A program made the translations under genes and the position numbers. Shown here piece after piece: positions 34,791-45,556 of a DNA stretch of 64,000 bases; position 1 is the first letter of the stretch; each line of letters opens with the position of its first letter. The stretch lies in assembly GCA_034440615.1 (NCBI GenBank), contig JAOTOM010001536.1, positions 1 through 64,000 of the forward strand, read 5' to 3'. The DNA comes from Ashinkailepas kermadecensis. Taxonomy: Eukaryota > Arthropoda > Thecostraca > Neolepadidae. The notes under the pieces are model-generated. The model was not told where the DNA came from. It saw only the letters and a program-made list of their open reading frames with translations, and did not search any database.

Positions 34791-36337
34791 GCAGCGGGGC
34801 CCAGGCAATTCCGTGCCGGCACGTCTCGCCATCACACGCCACAGTCAACTGTGAAACAAGGACAACTTGGTAGCAGAAGCCGTGCGTCGCACTGCAACGT
34901 GACGACCGACTTGTCGTGAGTCCAGCCTCTCGGGTCGACTGGTGGCGGGAGGCCGAGTGTCCCCATCGATAGCCGGGACCCTGGCGGGAGGCCGAGTTCC
35001 TGGCGCTTCCCTGTACAGGTGTCGGCACTACCGCTGCACTACCGCTCTACTATCGCAACCTCCTGCAAGGAAGACTGTTGCCGATGATTTAAACAGACAA
35101 CTTCCTTCCAAGAATGACGCTTAGAATAAAGAATGTAAGGCGAATGCGCAGCATTTGTTGCGACAGTGAGTGTTACGAATGCATATGCTGAACATACCAT
35201 TTCACTGCTAACTGTGCATTCAAAGGAATCCGAATATTCGAATTCAAGTCATAACACATACGTGCATAACACATAACACATAACACATAACACATGCGCG
35301 TATTGGTTGACCTCAAGCAATGGTAATACCAACGCTGAAAATGTTCCGTTTCAAATACAGTTCTAACACTCATGTAGTTCGAATATCCTTGAAGCTAAGC
35401 GCCATCAAAGTTCATGAATCAAGTTCTACGATCCAATTTCAGTCAATAAAACGTCAATCTTACTGAACTATTCACCAATTCAAAGCCTGCCTCGCAATAG
35501 CTGTAACTACATGACATCAGAAGTGAAGTTAATCTAGCATGAAGATAGCCGCCTAGTCGCGTTCGCTGATATAATTTCAAATGCATAGCACAGGCCCATT
35601 ACCGAAACAGTGGATTTACCAATGTCTACACTAGCTGTTTCCAGTTCCAGAAGTTTGGTGTTAAAAAATGAAAGGTGAAACTCACACCTACCTAAATGTA
35701 ACTCTGATATATGCTGTCGATGCGCCGCTGAAACCCAAATAAAAACATAAACATAACTCTGATGTGTGTTTGGAGCCAGCGATAGTTCTTAAAAGACTGC
35801 TGCTTCAGACGCCGCGTCAAAGACCATCCATTCAGACTAACCGTGCTAACCGAGCTTCGGAAAATTATGCATTGGCTCCATCAGCTAAAATATAAACCGC
35901 TCTGCTTCACTTCACCCTAATATGGCTGAAGTGTAGCAGTTAAGCAGTTTTTGTCTAAATCGAGCCATCTGACCTTGGATTTGCGCAATCAGCTTGAGAG
36001 ACATTTTATGCTTGCTTCATGGGCGGATTCAAGGATTCAGAAATAGAAGTCTCGTTTTTCGTTGTTCCATTAAGTGGTCATTAATATCACTCCAAGAAGC
36101 TCACCGAACTTGAGACGAAATGTTATGTCATCCTGGGCTTTCCTTGTCAATTTAAGATTTGAAGACTGAGCACGTGACTCCGAATGTTGTCCAGGGCGTG
36201 GGGAGGGGGGGGGGGGAGAAATGCATGCGCCGCCCAGTTGTGTGTGTCTCGGGGATCTAAACACATCAGCTGGCACAGGGATACTATCGCACGTTCGGCG
36301 AGGTGCAATTCGGTTTTGGTCCGAAATTAGTTCTCAC
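34791..36337. other. Intron sequence, no gene seen
   Basis: A TAACACA microsatellite lies at 35250-35297. A G run lies at 36205-36216. Otherwise AT-rich intron between exons 2 and 3. Confidence 0.6.
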
Positions 36338-36423
36338 CTTGTTTTAGCTTCTTTATCTGTTTGACGCACGTAGGTGATCTTGTATCCCAAAAGCTTTCCA
36401 TTCGTCAGCGATAGTGGCGGTGG
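36338..36423 (-). CDS. Dscam-like: Dscam-like exon 2: middle of FN2
   Basis: This exon has 86 nt, starting in phase 0 after acceptor TTCTAG and ending AG|GTGAGA in phase 2. It encodes 28 residues beginning PPPLSLTNGKLLGYKITYVR. This is the B-C loop and strand C of an Fn3 domain, matching the Dscam FN2 pattern W-x-P(4)-x-L-x-NG-x(3)-GY. The exon is small and has no array at either edge. It was found by looking for the piece missing between exons 1 and 3, and both junction phases then matched. The surrounding 1.5 kb on each side is ordinary AT-rich intron. Confidence 0.88.
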
Positions 36424-36984
36424 CTAGAACAGTTAAAAATAGCAACAAGTCAATGATTATGGTCCATTCACGTATCACATCATTTACCACATCACCAATA
36501 CAGCATACCAAGCTCCTAGTAATGCCCATATTTCAATTAACCTTTGAAGGTGCATTGAGTACACTTGACAGTTATGCACTCGTCTATGGTTCAATCAATC
36601 TCATCAGATTTTCTTTGCTTGGTGACACCTAACGTTATGTTATATAACTAGCAAGAAGCTATAACTGAGTGTAGAACACAAAATAGACAGACGGAGCCCG
36701 TATTTATAATGAGACAAGTAAAATATCAGCGACCCAATGACGTAGACTTGCGCATCGACCAACAGCCCACACTGTCCGACTGTTCATAACTGAGGCACCC
36801 GTAGTGTTTGAGGCACCCGTAGTGTTTGCTACAGAGGTGAGTGTGATCAGTCCACCTGCGCACTAATTATTCTGGTCTGCTTGGAACACAATCTGTGATC
36901 TAATCATGGGCCACTATGCCTCAAATGACTAAGACTATGACTAAGACCGGTCCATCAATGCCCTCGGGGCTGCATCCAGTTCAC

Positions 36985-37588
36985 CTACAAGTAAGTAAGT
37001 GTGGCCAGCCCCATGTCTGGGGCCAGTCCACCTGCATCTTCGTGGGTATGGCCAGTCCACATATACCCCATTGCTGTAACCAGTTCACCTGTACCCCGGT
37101 GACCGTATCCAGTCCACCTGTATCCAATGGGTGTGACCAATCTACCTGAATCCCTTGGCTGGGGTCAGTCCACCAGTAGCCACACGACCGCATCCAGTCC
37201 ACTTGTCCCCCGTGGGTGTGGCCAGTCCACCTGTATCCCGTGGGTGTGGCCAGTCCACGTTTAACCCATCGAGTCTGACCAGTCCACCTGTGTCCCGATG
37301 GCCGCATTCAATCCACCTGCATCTCATAGGTGTGGCCGGTCCACCTGTCCCCCGTGGGTGTGGCCAGTCCGCCTGTGTCCCGCGAGTGTGACCAGTCCAC
37401 CTGCACCCCGGGGGAATGGCCAGTCCACTTGCACCTCGGTGGGTGTGGCCAGTCCGCCTGTGTCCCGCGAGTGTGACCAGTCCACCTGCACCCCGGGGGA
37501 ATGGCCAGTCCACTTGCACCTCGGTGGGTGTGGCCAGTCCGCCTGTGTCCCGCGAGTGTGACCAGTCCACCTGCACCCCGTGACTGAC
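36985..37588. repeat. 28-bp minisatellite abutting the exon 1 donor
   Basis: About 21 units carry the core CAGTCCACCTG, with a period of 28 bp. The right part (about 37380-37580) shows an 84-bp higher-order unit, three times 28, repeated nearly perfectly. The array starts about 8-10 nt downstream of the donor of exon 1 on the minus strand. The long minus-strand open frame running out of the exon is created by the array. Confidence 0.9.
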
Positions 37589-37813
37589 GTTCCAGCAGAG
37601 CTGCAGCGAGACGGGCCCAGTGATGCGCAGTCGCACGTTGAGCGGCGGTGCTGCTGGCGGCTCCGCTGCGGTGAGAGTGCTCAGACTGGCGCTGGGACCG
37701 CTGCCGCCGTGTCTGTTGACGGCGAACACTCGCAGACGGTAGTGGGTGCTAGGCCGCAGACCTACCACCAGTGCGCTCCGCTGGCGCCCCGACACCGTCT
37801 CGTTCAGGCCCCA
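37589..37813 (-). CDS. Dscam-like: Dscam-like exon 1 of window: FN1 second half and FN2 start
   Basis: This exon has 225 nt (75 codons, phase 0 to 0). The acceptor is TATTGCAG at 37814-37821 and the donor is AAC|GTCAGT. The protein begins WGLNETVSG, continues with the F-G region LRPSTHYRLRVFAVNRHG of FN1 and the linker EPPAAPPLNVRLRI, and ends SLQLCWN, the tryptophan of FN2 strand B. The donor has C at +3, which is weak. It is chosen because joining to the next exon gives exactly the 16-residue W-to-GY spacing of Dscam FN2. A 28-bp array starts about 8 nt inside the intron. The exon supplying the first half of FN1 was not found to the right. Confidence 0.87.
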
Positions 37814-39060
37814 CTGCAATACGAGCACGTGCAGAAGTTACACTTGGTACAGGCGACAGGTGTGCGTCGTTCTGTGTGTAGCCGAGATGTGTGGTTGAGG
37901 TTAGTTGGGTTGTTCGAGAGTTCCCGAGAACAATGAGTGATCTCAGCACGTGATGGTCTCGCACTGTATAAAATTGCACTACAAGACACGACATTTGATG
38001 GGATCAAGTTCCAAGCGGAGCACTCTTTGTAGGCTTTCTTTATTTGTTTAAAAAAAATTAACTGCTTTACCACTCTCTGGACTTCTTGTCCTTGCAGCGT
38101 CATCAAGCTGATGCCAATTGGCCATGGCTAGGGCCACAAAAGCAATAATCAAGGAAGTCCGATCGCACAACCTTCAGAATGCGATCTTCAGTCTTCAGTA
38201 AATCCCTCGGAAATGCACTACTGCGAATAACAAACACTTTGTTGTTACTGTCATCTGTAAAACACATTGTGTGTGAACTAGGATACACAAACATTTTAAT
38301 TAGCACACAAATAGCTTCCCTAGGGTCTTACATATCCACGGGAATGAAGGGGATGAATCATGAATTTGGGTGTACAATTATTATGTGATAAAATCATTTG
38401 ACGCGAGTGCCCCTTGTCAGGTGAGGTCTATTATCATCTGCCTGCCCGGCGAAGTCGTCGCCGCAAATGCCCGGTGTCAGGTGAGGTCTCTGAGAAGTCA
38501 AGTGCAGTGTGCCAGACGGCATGAGTGGTTCAGAGAAGATGTGCTTCTCCGAACCTGAGGAGAGGAGATCAAAGAGGAGGTGATTCCACAAGGAGATCCC
38601 ACAGGGAGGCTTTCGAAGTGCAGCCTGGTTTCCAATCATACAATGTGGTATTGGCGACAGACTATTATATCATTTCCATCGTTCACCATTTGTCTATAAT
38701 TGCGCCATTTGGGCACGTGCATATACAGCATTGGCCATCGAACGTCAACATCAGTTGGCTATAAACAAGCTCGAGAGGTGTAGTGGAAGGAACGGATTTG
38801 TACGTTCCTGAACGAAAATAGCAAATATTTCAGCTATCAGAGGCAGCATCATGCGGCGCGACCATCGCCACGGACGCATCCACAACCCCACCGTCGCACC
38901 GGTAAGGCATCTCGGCCGAATTGTCGTCGCTCGAGACTGCCTGGGGATGCATTGAGCTGACAAACTACACCTACACTCAGAAACAGTTTTGAGAACTGTA
39001 CCTTAACACGCGCACTGGAGGGGGGGGGGGGCGAAATCCGCCCACCCCTCCGGTTTTTCG
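37814..39060. other. Upstream intron; one weak coding-like patch at 38103-38330
   Basis: On the minus strand 38330-38103 encodes an uninterrupted stretch including VLIKMFVYPSSHTM, FTDDSNNKVFVIRSSAFPRD and KVVRSDFLDYC before a stop. Composition looks protein-like, but I recognise no family, and it is not an Ig or Fn3 segment. A short GGTGTCAGGTGAGGTCT word is repeated at 38415 and 38475. Confidence 0.35.
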
Positions 39061-39064
39061 CAAA

Positions 39065-39510
39065 TAACTGCAGATGTTACTGGTCGATATACGCAATTTT
39101 CGGTGTACCTGCTCCGAAATGAACGGCGCGTCGTTTAAAGTAAGAAAAATGGAAATCGGCCGAAAATGTTTCAAGTTAGGGGCCGTTCTAAAGTCAAAAA
39201 AAATTATAGCGCCAGACCAAAAAAATGGCGCTGTTGCAGTCTTCGCAGTATACTGACAAAGGGAACTTGTGTTCTAGGCAACACTAGCGACTTGTTTGAT
39301 GCATATTGATATGCTGTATAGTTTCAAGGTCATGTTAGGTCACCAAGGTCAAGTCAGGTCAAGTTCATGACAGGTTAATGGAACCAAACTTGAAACACTG
39401 GAATGTTGCCATAAATGCACTACTGGTTGTCATTTGTACTATTTGTCATTGCGTTGACATACTTTATTCATGTATTTTATCCCTTCTTCACGAAATATGC
39501 TCGCAGTCAG
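39065..39510 (+). mobile_element. Interspersed repeat copy A
   Basis: It is homologous along about 440 bp to 41555-42030: TCGCAAATAACT, GGTCGATATAC, CAAGTTCATGACAGG and ATTCATG words occur in the same order. Identity is perhaps 70%. It lies 2.5 kb from copy B in the same orientation. Confidence 0.75.
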
Positions 39511-39599
39511 GGGCCCACAGGGTGTTTGTACCGGAGAAGGCACATACTTTCCTAAAGGATTTCAAGCAAAGGGCCCCAAAACTAAAAGTGGAATACTAA

Positions 39600-40360
39600 A
39601 TATTAAATAAACCCCAGAGGGTCCCGTAGCCAGAGGACCACTCGAAGAAACGGACCCCTGACCAGTGATGAACCCCAGTCAGAGTTGCTTCTCTGACCAA
39701 AAGGGTCCCTGGCCAGAAGAGCTCCTGACCAAGTTGCTCCATAATCTGGGCCCCTGACCAGGGGCCTGACCAATCGAGTCCGCTATCCAAGACGGGATCT
39801 CTGGCAAAGCCGGCTCCTAACAAGAGGGCCTCTAGCCAGTGACGAGGCCTCCTGACCAGAACTAGGACCTTTTGATCAGGGGCTCCTTAGCCAAGGACAT
39901 GGGCAGATACATGGAAAGGTAGCACCCGTCTGGCCGGGGAAGTCGCCCCTTCAGGATGCCTTGAGTGCACTCCTCCCCTCGCTCAATTGATTTTTTGTTA
40001 AAGAGGAAATTGAGCCATTTTAGCATGCTCGAGTGCTCCCTCAACCCCGCTTCTAGCCGCTCGGATATTTGTTTCCGTCGGGGTCGCCCCTCCGTGGAAA
40101 TGTGCCTCCCACATGAAAATTCCTGTATCCACCCCTGGCCACTTAGGACCCTCTAATCTGCCCTGATTAGAGGGACCCTGATACTCTTGCCCAGGGGGTG
40201 GGTGGATCCAGATGCAAAGGGGTCGATGATTCTCCCCTCGGCAAGATACCCCTTCCACTGGGAAAAGAGCCCCTCCAGGACGCTCGAGTCACTCCCAATT
40301 ATTTTTTTTTCTCAGCTGAATGCCCCCCAATCATTTTCAGAAATCAACACCCGTGAACCT
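39600..40360. repeat. Degenerate repeat blocks with hAT-like ends
   Basis: 39600-39890 is a loose repeat of CTGACCAG(A/G)GG words every 25-30 bp. 39897-40137 begins CATGGGCAGATACATGG and ends CCTGTATCCACCCCTG, an imperfect inverted pair like that at 19751. A third block ends near CAGAAATCAACACCCGTG at 40356. Target duplications are not convincing (GCCAAGGA against GCCACTTA). Confidence 0.45.
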
Positions 40361-40799
40361 CAGCTGGAACCAGTCACAAGTCATTCGAAAGTTAAATGGG
40401 AGGCACAAATAGGGTCCCAAGTCAACAATTTTGTTGCCGTATCTCTGTGCGAAGCCAACACATCTTCGAGAAAGTTTAGTAGGAATATTTACTAAGAACG
40501 GAAGTTAGTTTAGTAGCAATTTTACTAAACTTTTAGAAGTTTAGTAGGCATTGTTACTAAAGTTGTCTATAGCATATATACAGTGTGACCGGAAATGAGG
40601 ACATGAAAGAGGTGGATTTGTAAATTTTCTGTTAGTATTTGGATAGCCGTGGCTTTTCTTGCGTCAGTAAATGTGGCGGGTCCCGGGGACTTGCCGTCCT
40701 GTTTTTTTTTAACCCGCAGTCTTCTGGTTGTGCCAGTCGGGGTCGGTGAAGGCAGGTGGGTACGTTGGTGTAGTTGTCGCCGTTGTTCTCAGTTTGCAC
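40361..40799. other. Unassigned
   Basis: A GTTTAGTAG word recurs three times at 40475-40560. No gene seen. Confidence 0.5.
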
Positions 40800-41155
40800 T
40801 TTAGGTACCTATATAGGTAAGACATGTACCAATGTGAAACCAGATATCAAAGAACGCACCAACATCGTACATAGGTACCTAGGCACCTAGGTAGGTACCT
40901 AGGCACCTAGGTAGGCACCTATGTGACAAGCTACATAGGCACCTAGGTATGCACCTTGGTACCTAGGTAGGTACCTAGGCACCTAGGTAGGTACCTACGC
41001 ACCTAGGTAGGAACCTAGGCAGGTACCTAGGTAGGTACCTCAATTTCATCAAGGCCTCTACCAACCTTCTCAGAATGGTAGGTACCTACCTACCTACCTA
41101 CCTACCTACCCACCTATCTACCTAGGTACGTACCTAGGTACCTACTTACCTTCTA
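40800..41155. repeat. Palindromic CCTAGGTA / GGTACC array
   Basis: It is built from GGTACCTAGGTA, CCTAGGCACCTAGG and, after 41080, TACCTACCTACC. GGTACC and CCTAGG are each self-complementary, and the two flanks run in opposite senses. The block can therefore fold on itself at many registers. Confidence 0.9.
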
Positions 41156-41399
41156 ATGTGCACATTTTCCAGTATGGTATTACAAGAACAAAATATTGTA
41201 GGAAACGTTTCTGAAGGTGATGGCGGGACCAATCATTCCTCCTGGAAGTGCATAATTTTAAGATGGAAACAATGTTTGTGCGATCCTTGTCCATGCAAGA
41301 GAAAATTGCAGTTTTTTTTTACTTTAGGCCGCAGCATTGTGAGAAATCATTCATAAAAATGCATTCCTGAATGTGCACTATTGGACAATTATATACGCT

Positions 41400-41550
<151 letters not shown>

Positions 41551-41554
41551 TTTT

Positions 41555-42030
41555 TCGTAAATAACTCACAACTTTACCGGTCGATATACATCATTTTTGT
41601 GTACCTGCCTAGAAATGTCCGGCACGTCGCTTAAAACAAGGAAAACGAAAATAGGCGGAAAATTTTTCGAGTTCGAGGCCGTCAACGTCAAAATATTTCG
41701 TAGCGTCAGACTACAGATATCGGCGCTGATGTCGGCGCTTCCCGTATATCGGCAAAAGGGAAGTGTTCACGGAAATACTAGCGACTGGTTTGATGTATAT
41801 TGTGATGCAATATTGTTTCAGCATCATGCTATGTCACCGAGGTCAACTCAGGTCAAATTCATGACAGGTCAATAGAACCAAACTTGTTCAATTGGACGGT
41901 TGTCATAAACGCAAATGACTCATGCGATTCATGTCATTTTGCATGTTACTCCCTGCTGGAAACCTCTGTTTTTGTCATTGTAAACCTAAGTTTTTGCATA
42001 CCTCATTCATATACTTCACCCTTTCTTTGT
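41555..42030 (+). mobile_element. Interspersed repeat copy B, contiguous with the inverted-repeat element
   Basis: It shares the order of words with 39065-39510 and runs directly into the left inverted repeat at 42003. Copy A also resembles the first bases of that inverted repeat (ATTCATGTATTTTATCCC against ATTCATATACTTCACCC), so the two belong to one family. Confidence 0.7.
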
Positions 42031-42317
42031 GAAGCCGATTGCGTCGGCCGCCCGCCGGTCCGGCGGGCGGCCCAGTTCCGGTAACTGCAACCGGTAACTG
42101 ACCCGATAAAGTGCTGATATATAGGTGACCTGAGGTCAAATGCCGGATCTATCATCAATTTATCATCGGAAACGATCATTGGTTATTTCCAACACATCAT
42201 TGGTACCCATTTTGGAGCATTTAGTCATAATCGCAGCGATCCATAACCATGTCAAGCGAAGCCACACTAAACAAGCCAAATATGACATATGTGACCTCAT
42301 TTGACCTTCAAGATATT

Positions 42318-43456
42318 GGCGGAACAAACTTGGTTTATGCAAGGGAGAAATATCACTGACAATCTGAGGTTGGTTTCCGATGTCATGTTCTACTGTAAAG
42401 ATCAAAACCTGTCTGGTATATTTATTAATCTCGATTTTGCATCCGCGTTCGATTCAGTGGAACACGCATTCTTTTTTCGAGTGCTTGATTGCTTCAATCT
42501 CGGAAACTCATTCATTTGGTTGGTGGAATTATTGTACCACAAACAAGAACTAGCTGTTTTGAATAATGGTTTCACGTCCAACTGGTTTATCCCGACAAGG
42601 GCTGTAAGGCAGGGATGTCCAATTTCAGGATCATTGTTCCTGCGGGCTGTAGAGACATTCGCTTTAGGCTTCGTGAGTCCGCAGTTATAGCTGGCATCTG
42701 CTTGAATGGAGTAGAAGTTAATATATCGCAGTATGCGGACGACACAACGCTGTTTGTGCGGAACGAGGAATCTGCTGCCAAAACGTTAACATTATTGCGC
42801 GATTTTGGATATATTTCGGTTTTGCAGCTGAACGTCTCTAAGAGTGAATTTGTGTAGCAGGGCCGTGATCAGATGGATCTAGATTCAATATGTACATTGA
42901 ACCTAAACAAGATTTTAAATATTTAGGCTTGGTTTTCTCCACAACACGGGATTGTCTGGAGGACAACCTTGTTCCACGCAATCGACAAATGCGGAATAGC
43001 ATAAATATGTGGAAGGAGCGAGACCTCAGTTTAAAAGGTATAATTACGCTCACTAAAGCATTGTTAGCCTCGCAGTTCTCGTACTTGGCGGCAGCGACAC
43101 TCATTCCGACAGATAGCATCCGTATTATTGACAAGGAGCTTACAGGTTTCCTGTGGAGAAACAGGCCACCTAAGGTTAAAAAAAAAGCTGTGTTGTGTCA
43201 GCCAGTTAGTTTAGGTGGCTTGGGTGCTTTGCACCTGGAGTCATTTTTTACTAGTCTCAGACTAACATGGCTCCGAAAAATGATATATAACACTAGCGCG
43301 TTATGGAGAGCACTGCTACAAGCGAAACTGGGAGCTTTAAAACTCCATGACATGCTACGAACCGAATTCGACACTGATCATTTGCTCAAGCTAGGAATTC
43401 CAGAATTCTACGTATGCCTCTTCCGGGAATATGTCATTATGAAAACTAACGATTAG
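42318..43456 (+). pseudogene. Non-LTR retrotransposon reverse transcriptase, frameshifted and 5'-truncated
   Basis: RT blocks appear in order: QGRNITDN, INLDFASAFDSVEH (block A Asp), RQGCPISGSLF (block B), QYADDTTLFV (the catalytic YADD), LNVSKSEF, and the thumb-like KDFKYLG-type region followed by WKERDLSLKGIITLTKAL, FLWRNRPPKVKKK and GGLGALHLESF. Frameshifts lie near 42657 and 42880, with an in-frame TAG after SKSEFV at about 42857. The start of RT and any endonuclease are missing. The coding part runs straight out of the left inverted repeat. It is a dead LINE copy. Confidence 0.88.
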
Positions 43457-43803
43457 GCGTTGAACGTGCCTCAAGCCGTTCTCTGCCAGAGCCTTTGGTA
43501 CCATCAATAAGCGTTTATTATGAGCAAAACGTTCCAGGCGTGCACCCAGGAGTGAGTAGGGGTACCGGCGAACACGAAACCGATGAGATTGACCCGGCCA
43601 CCACTGCTGAAGCATGGCAGCATTTGGTGGTATGTGACGGCACTGGAACTTGCAGCATCAGCTGGATGGGCCCATAAGGAACCGTGTTAACACGCGCCCT
43701 GAAGTGCCTCCGATAATTACGCGCACTGGAGGTGGGCGGACTCCCCCCCTTAAGATCTCTGTTCCTATGATAGCTAGAATAACTAAGTTGTCAGGGTATA
43801 TGG

Positions 43804-43961
43804 TTGGTTATTGGTTTTACGACACGTCGACCGTTGAGTCATGTAGCGTCGCCAATCTCTCACGCCGATTGGTCGCGGGCGAAGGGTAGCGACAGGTGAG
43901 ACTCGAACCCACAACCTTTCGATTGTGAGACGAGCATCTTACCCCTAGACCACTCGTCCCC
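43804..43961 (-). mobile_element. tRNA-derived SINE, full-length, 14-bp target duplication
   Basis: The minus strand starts GGGGACGAGTGGTCTAGGGG and ends ACCAATAACCAA, as in the copy at 30914. The duplication GTCAGGGTATATGG flanks it at 43790-43803 and 43962-43975. It is inserted in the interior of the inverted-repeat element and is younger than it. Confidence 0.92.
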
Positions 43962-44327
43962 GTCAGGGTATATGGGTATGGTAGTAAACTCTATTGTGTG
44001 CAAATTGCATGACGTTACGTCAATATCTTCAAGGTTAAATGAGGTCACATATGTCATATTTGGCTTGTTTAGCGTGGCTTCGCTTGACATGGTTATGGAT
44101 CGCTGCGATTATGACTAAATGCTCCAAAATCGGTACCAATGATGTGTTGGAAATAACCAATGATGCAATACAGATGATAAAACCGGCATTTGACCTCAGG
44201 TCACCTATATATCAGCACTTTATCGTGTCGGTTACCGGTTCCAATTACCGGAACTGGGCCGCCCGCCGGACCGGCGGGCGGCCTACGCAATCGGCTTCAC
44301 GAAGAAAGGGGTGAAGTACATGAATGA

Positions 44328-44793
44328 AGAAATGTGTTTGTACAAATGTGTTGGACAATTTCGATCAGTGATATGAGATGCATATGAAAGTTCGTGAAGT
44401 GATGCTTGCCGGTGGTTCCTCTTCACGGAGCCATCTTACTTCCCCAATGGGCGCTAAATGGCCTTGGAATCGGCGCGCCTTTAAACCAAAATAATCAATG
44501 CATCAATAAATCAACCACCTTACTTCACGTATAGCTTTCGACACAGAATCTGCGTGCACTGCCCAAATGGAACCATACGGATTGAGCACGTCCAACACTT
44601 TCACGGGTTCATTGTGGACTGCCATGGATGTATGACGTATGATGTTCCAGCCTCCCTTTTGTATTAATTCCGGAGTTATTCAGGGAAACCATGGGATAAC
44701 AAATGTCTACTCCCCCTCCTGGGATTCCAATGTTCGTACCAACGATTGTGATGAACAGAATACCTGATCCAGCCTAACCGAATACAGCCATGG
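44328..44793. other. Unassigned
   Basis: No gene or repeat recognised. Confidence 0.5.
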
Positions 44794-45556
44794 CATTATT
44801 GTGCTTTAAGGTGTTCGCAAGAAAAGGTTTGCGCATATTTTGCCTTCATAAAGCAAACAAATGGGTTAGGCTTGGTTAGGCTAGGTTAGCTTAGGCTTTT
44901 TAAGTTATAAAACGTGATTTTTTAAAGAATATAATAAAAAAAAACACAAAAATTTGGGAATTGTTTCTTTTAAAAAATATGTTATTTTTGGTTCATTAGT
45001 TGACATACTATAATTATGTTAGATTAGGGTAGGTTTTGTTTTTATTTGGATAATTTTAGGAAGATAACTTGTTTGAACTTTGTCAAATATTTTATTTTTT
45101 ATTTGTGTGCTCCAAAGGGAAGCTAAGCTAGGTTATGCTAGGTTATGTTGCACTTTTGTTGTATTTTGTAAACCTTACTTTTAATGCCATGTTCCCTAGC
45201 AAAGCCCTTTTTGGTGTTATTTGACTAGCAAACTGAAAAGTACGCATTTGTGCAGAATATGAGTCCCCTAATTATATTGGTCACATTCATAAACATTGTA
45301 TTGGGAAGATAAATTCCAAGAATTCGTAAAACACCTTAAAGCACAAATTTTCCCCTAGCCTGACCTAATTTCGAAGGAAAACAAGTTCCATTTTTGACAA
45401 TCATAAAAATCGCAATTTTCAAAATCTAATATGAATCTACATCTCTAAAAATATAATTTAACCTAACCTAGCAAAACCTAACCCGTTTGTTTGCTTTATA
45501 GAGGTAAAATGTTTGCAAAGCTTGTCTGGTGACCACCTTAAAGCACGATTATACTG
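44794..45556. mobile_element. MITE-like element with TTAGG-like arms
   Basis: The two ends are inverted copies over about 90 bp: GTGCTTTAAGGTG, then ATAAAGCAAACAAA(T/C)GGGTT and GGTTAGGCTAGG at the left, with their complements ACCTAACC and CACCTTAAAGCAC at the right. The interior is AT-rich with no gene. CACCTTAAAGCAC(A)ATAAT recurs at 51134, 51708 and 53183, so the family is abundant here. The target duplication is not resolved. Confidence 0.75.

Larger units (their letters stand above)
5286..37813 (-). other. Dscam-like: Dscam-family cell adhesion receptor locus (3' part, FN1 to transmembrane)
   Basis: Twelve exons on the minus strand join without a single phase conflict into the second half of FN1, FN2, FN3, FN4, an Ig domain, FN5, FN6 and a transmembrane helix. 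Four fibronectin III domains, one Ig, two more fibronectin III and then a membrane span is the architecture of Dscam receptors, which act at the neuronal or haemocyte surface in homophilic recognition. Local matches to the family include QIASF at the start of Ig10, YQVWVTA in FN4 and LYAWP in FN6. Intron sizes run from about 0.35 to 12 kb; the intron upstream of 37813 must exceed 26 kb or contain exons I missed. The Ig1-9 half and the cytoplasmic tail were not found. Which Dscam paralogue this is cannot be told, because the variable exon arrays that would identify it are absent. Confidence 0.85.
42003..44327. mobile_element. Composite element with ~310-bp inverted repeats enclosing a LINE fragment and a SINE
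   Basis: The left arm 42003-42317 and the right arm 44022-44327 are reverse complements along their whole length. Shared words include GCCGCCCGCCGG, GTGACCTGAGGTCAAATGCC, AAATGGGTACCAATGATGTG or its near match, and CCTTCAAGATATT. The arms also contain the palindrome CGCCGGTCCGGCG. Inside are a reverse-transcriptase pseudogene and a minus-strand SINE. The arms could belong to a DNA element invaded by a 5'-truncated LINE, or be two inverted insertions of one repeat. Confidence 0.75.

Noticed and set aside
37750..37830. Extension of exon 1 upstream through LVLQW
   Set aside because: A TAA lies 9 codons upstream of the TGG, and TATTGCAG is a good acceptor exactly at TGG.
38751..38963. Coding patch rich in Arg/Trp on the minus strand
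   Set aside because: No family similarity, frame not better than the alternatives.
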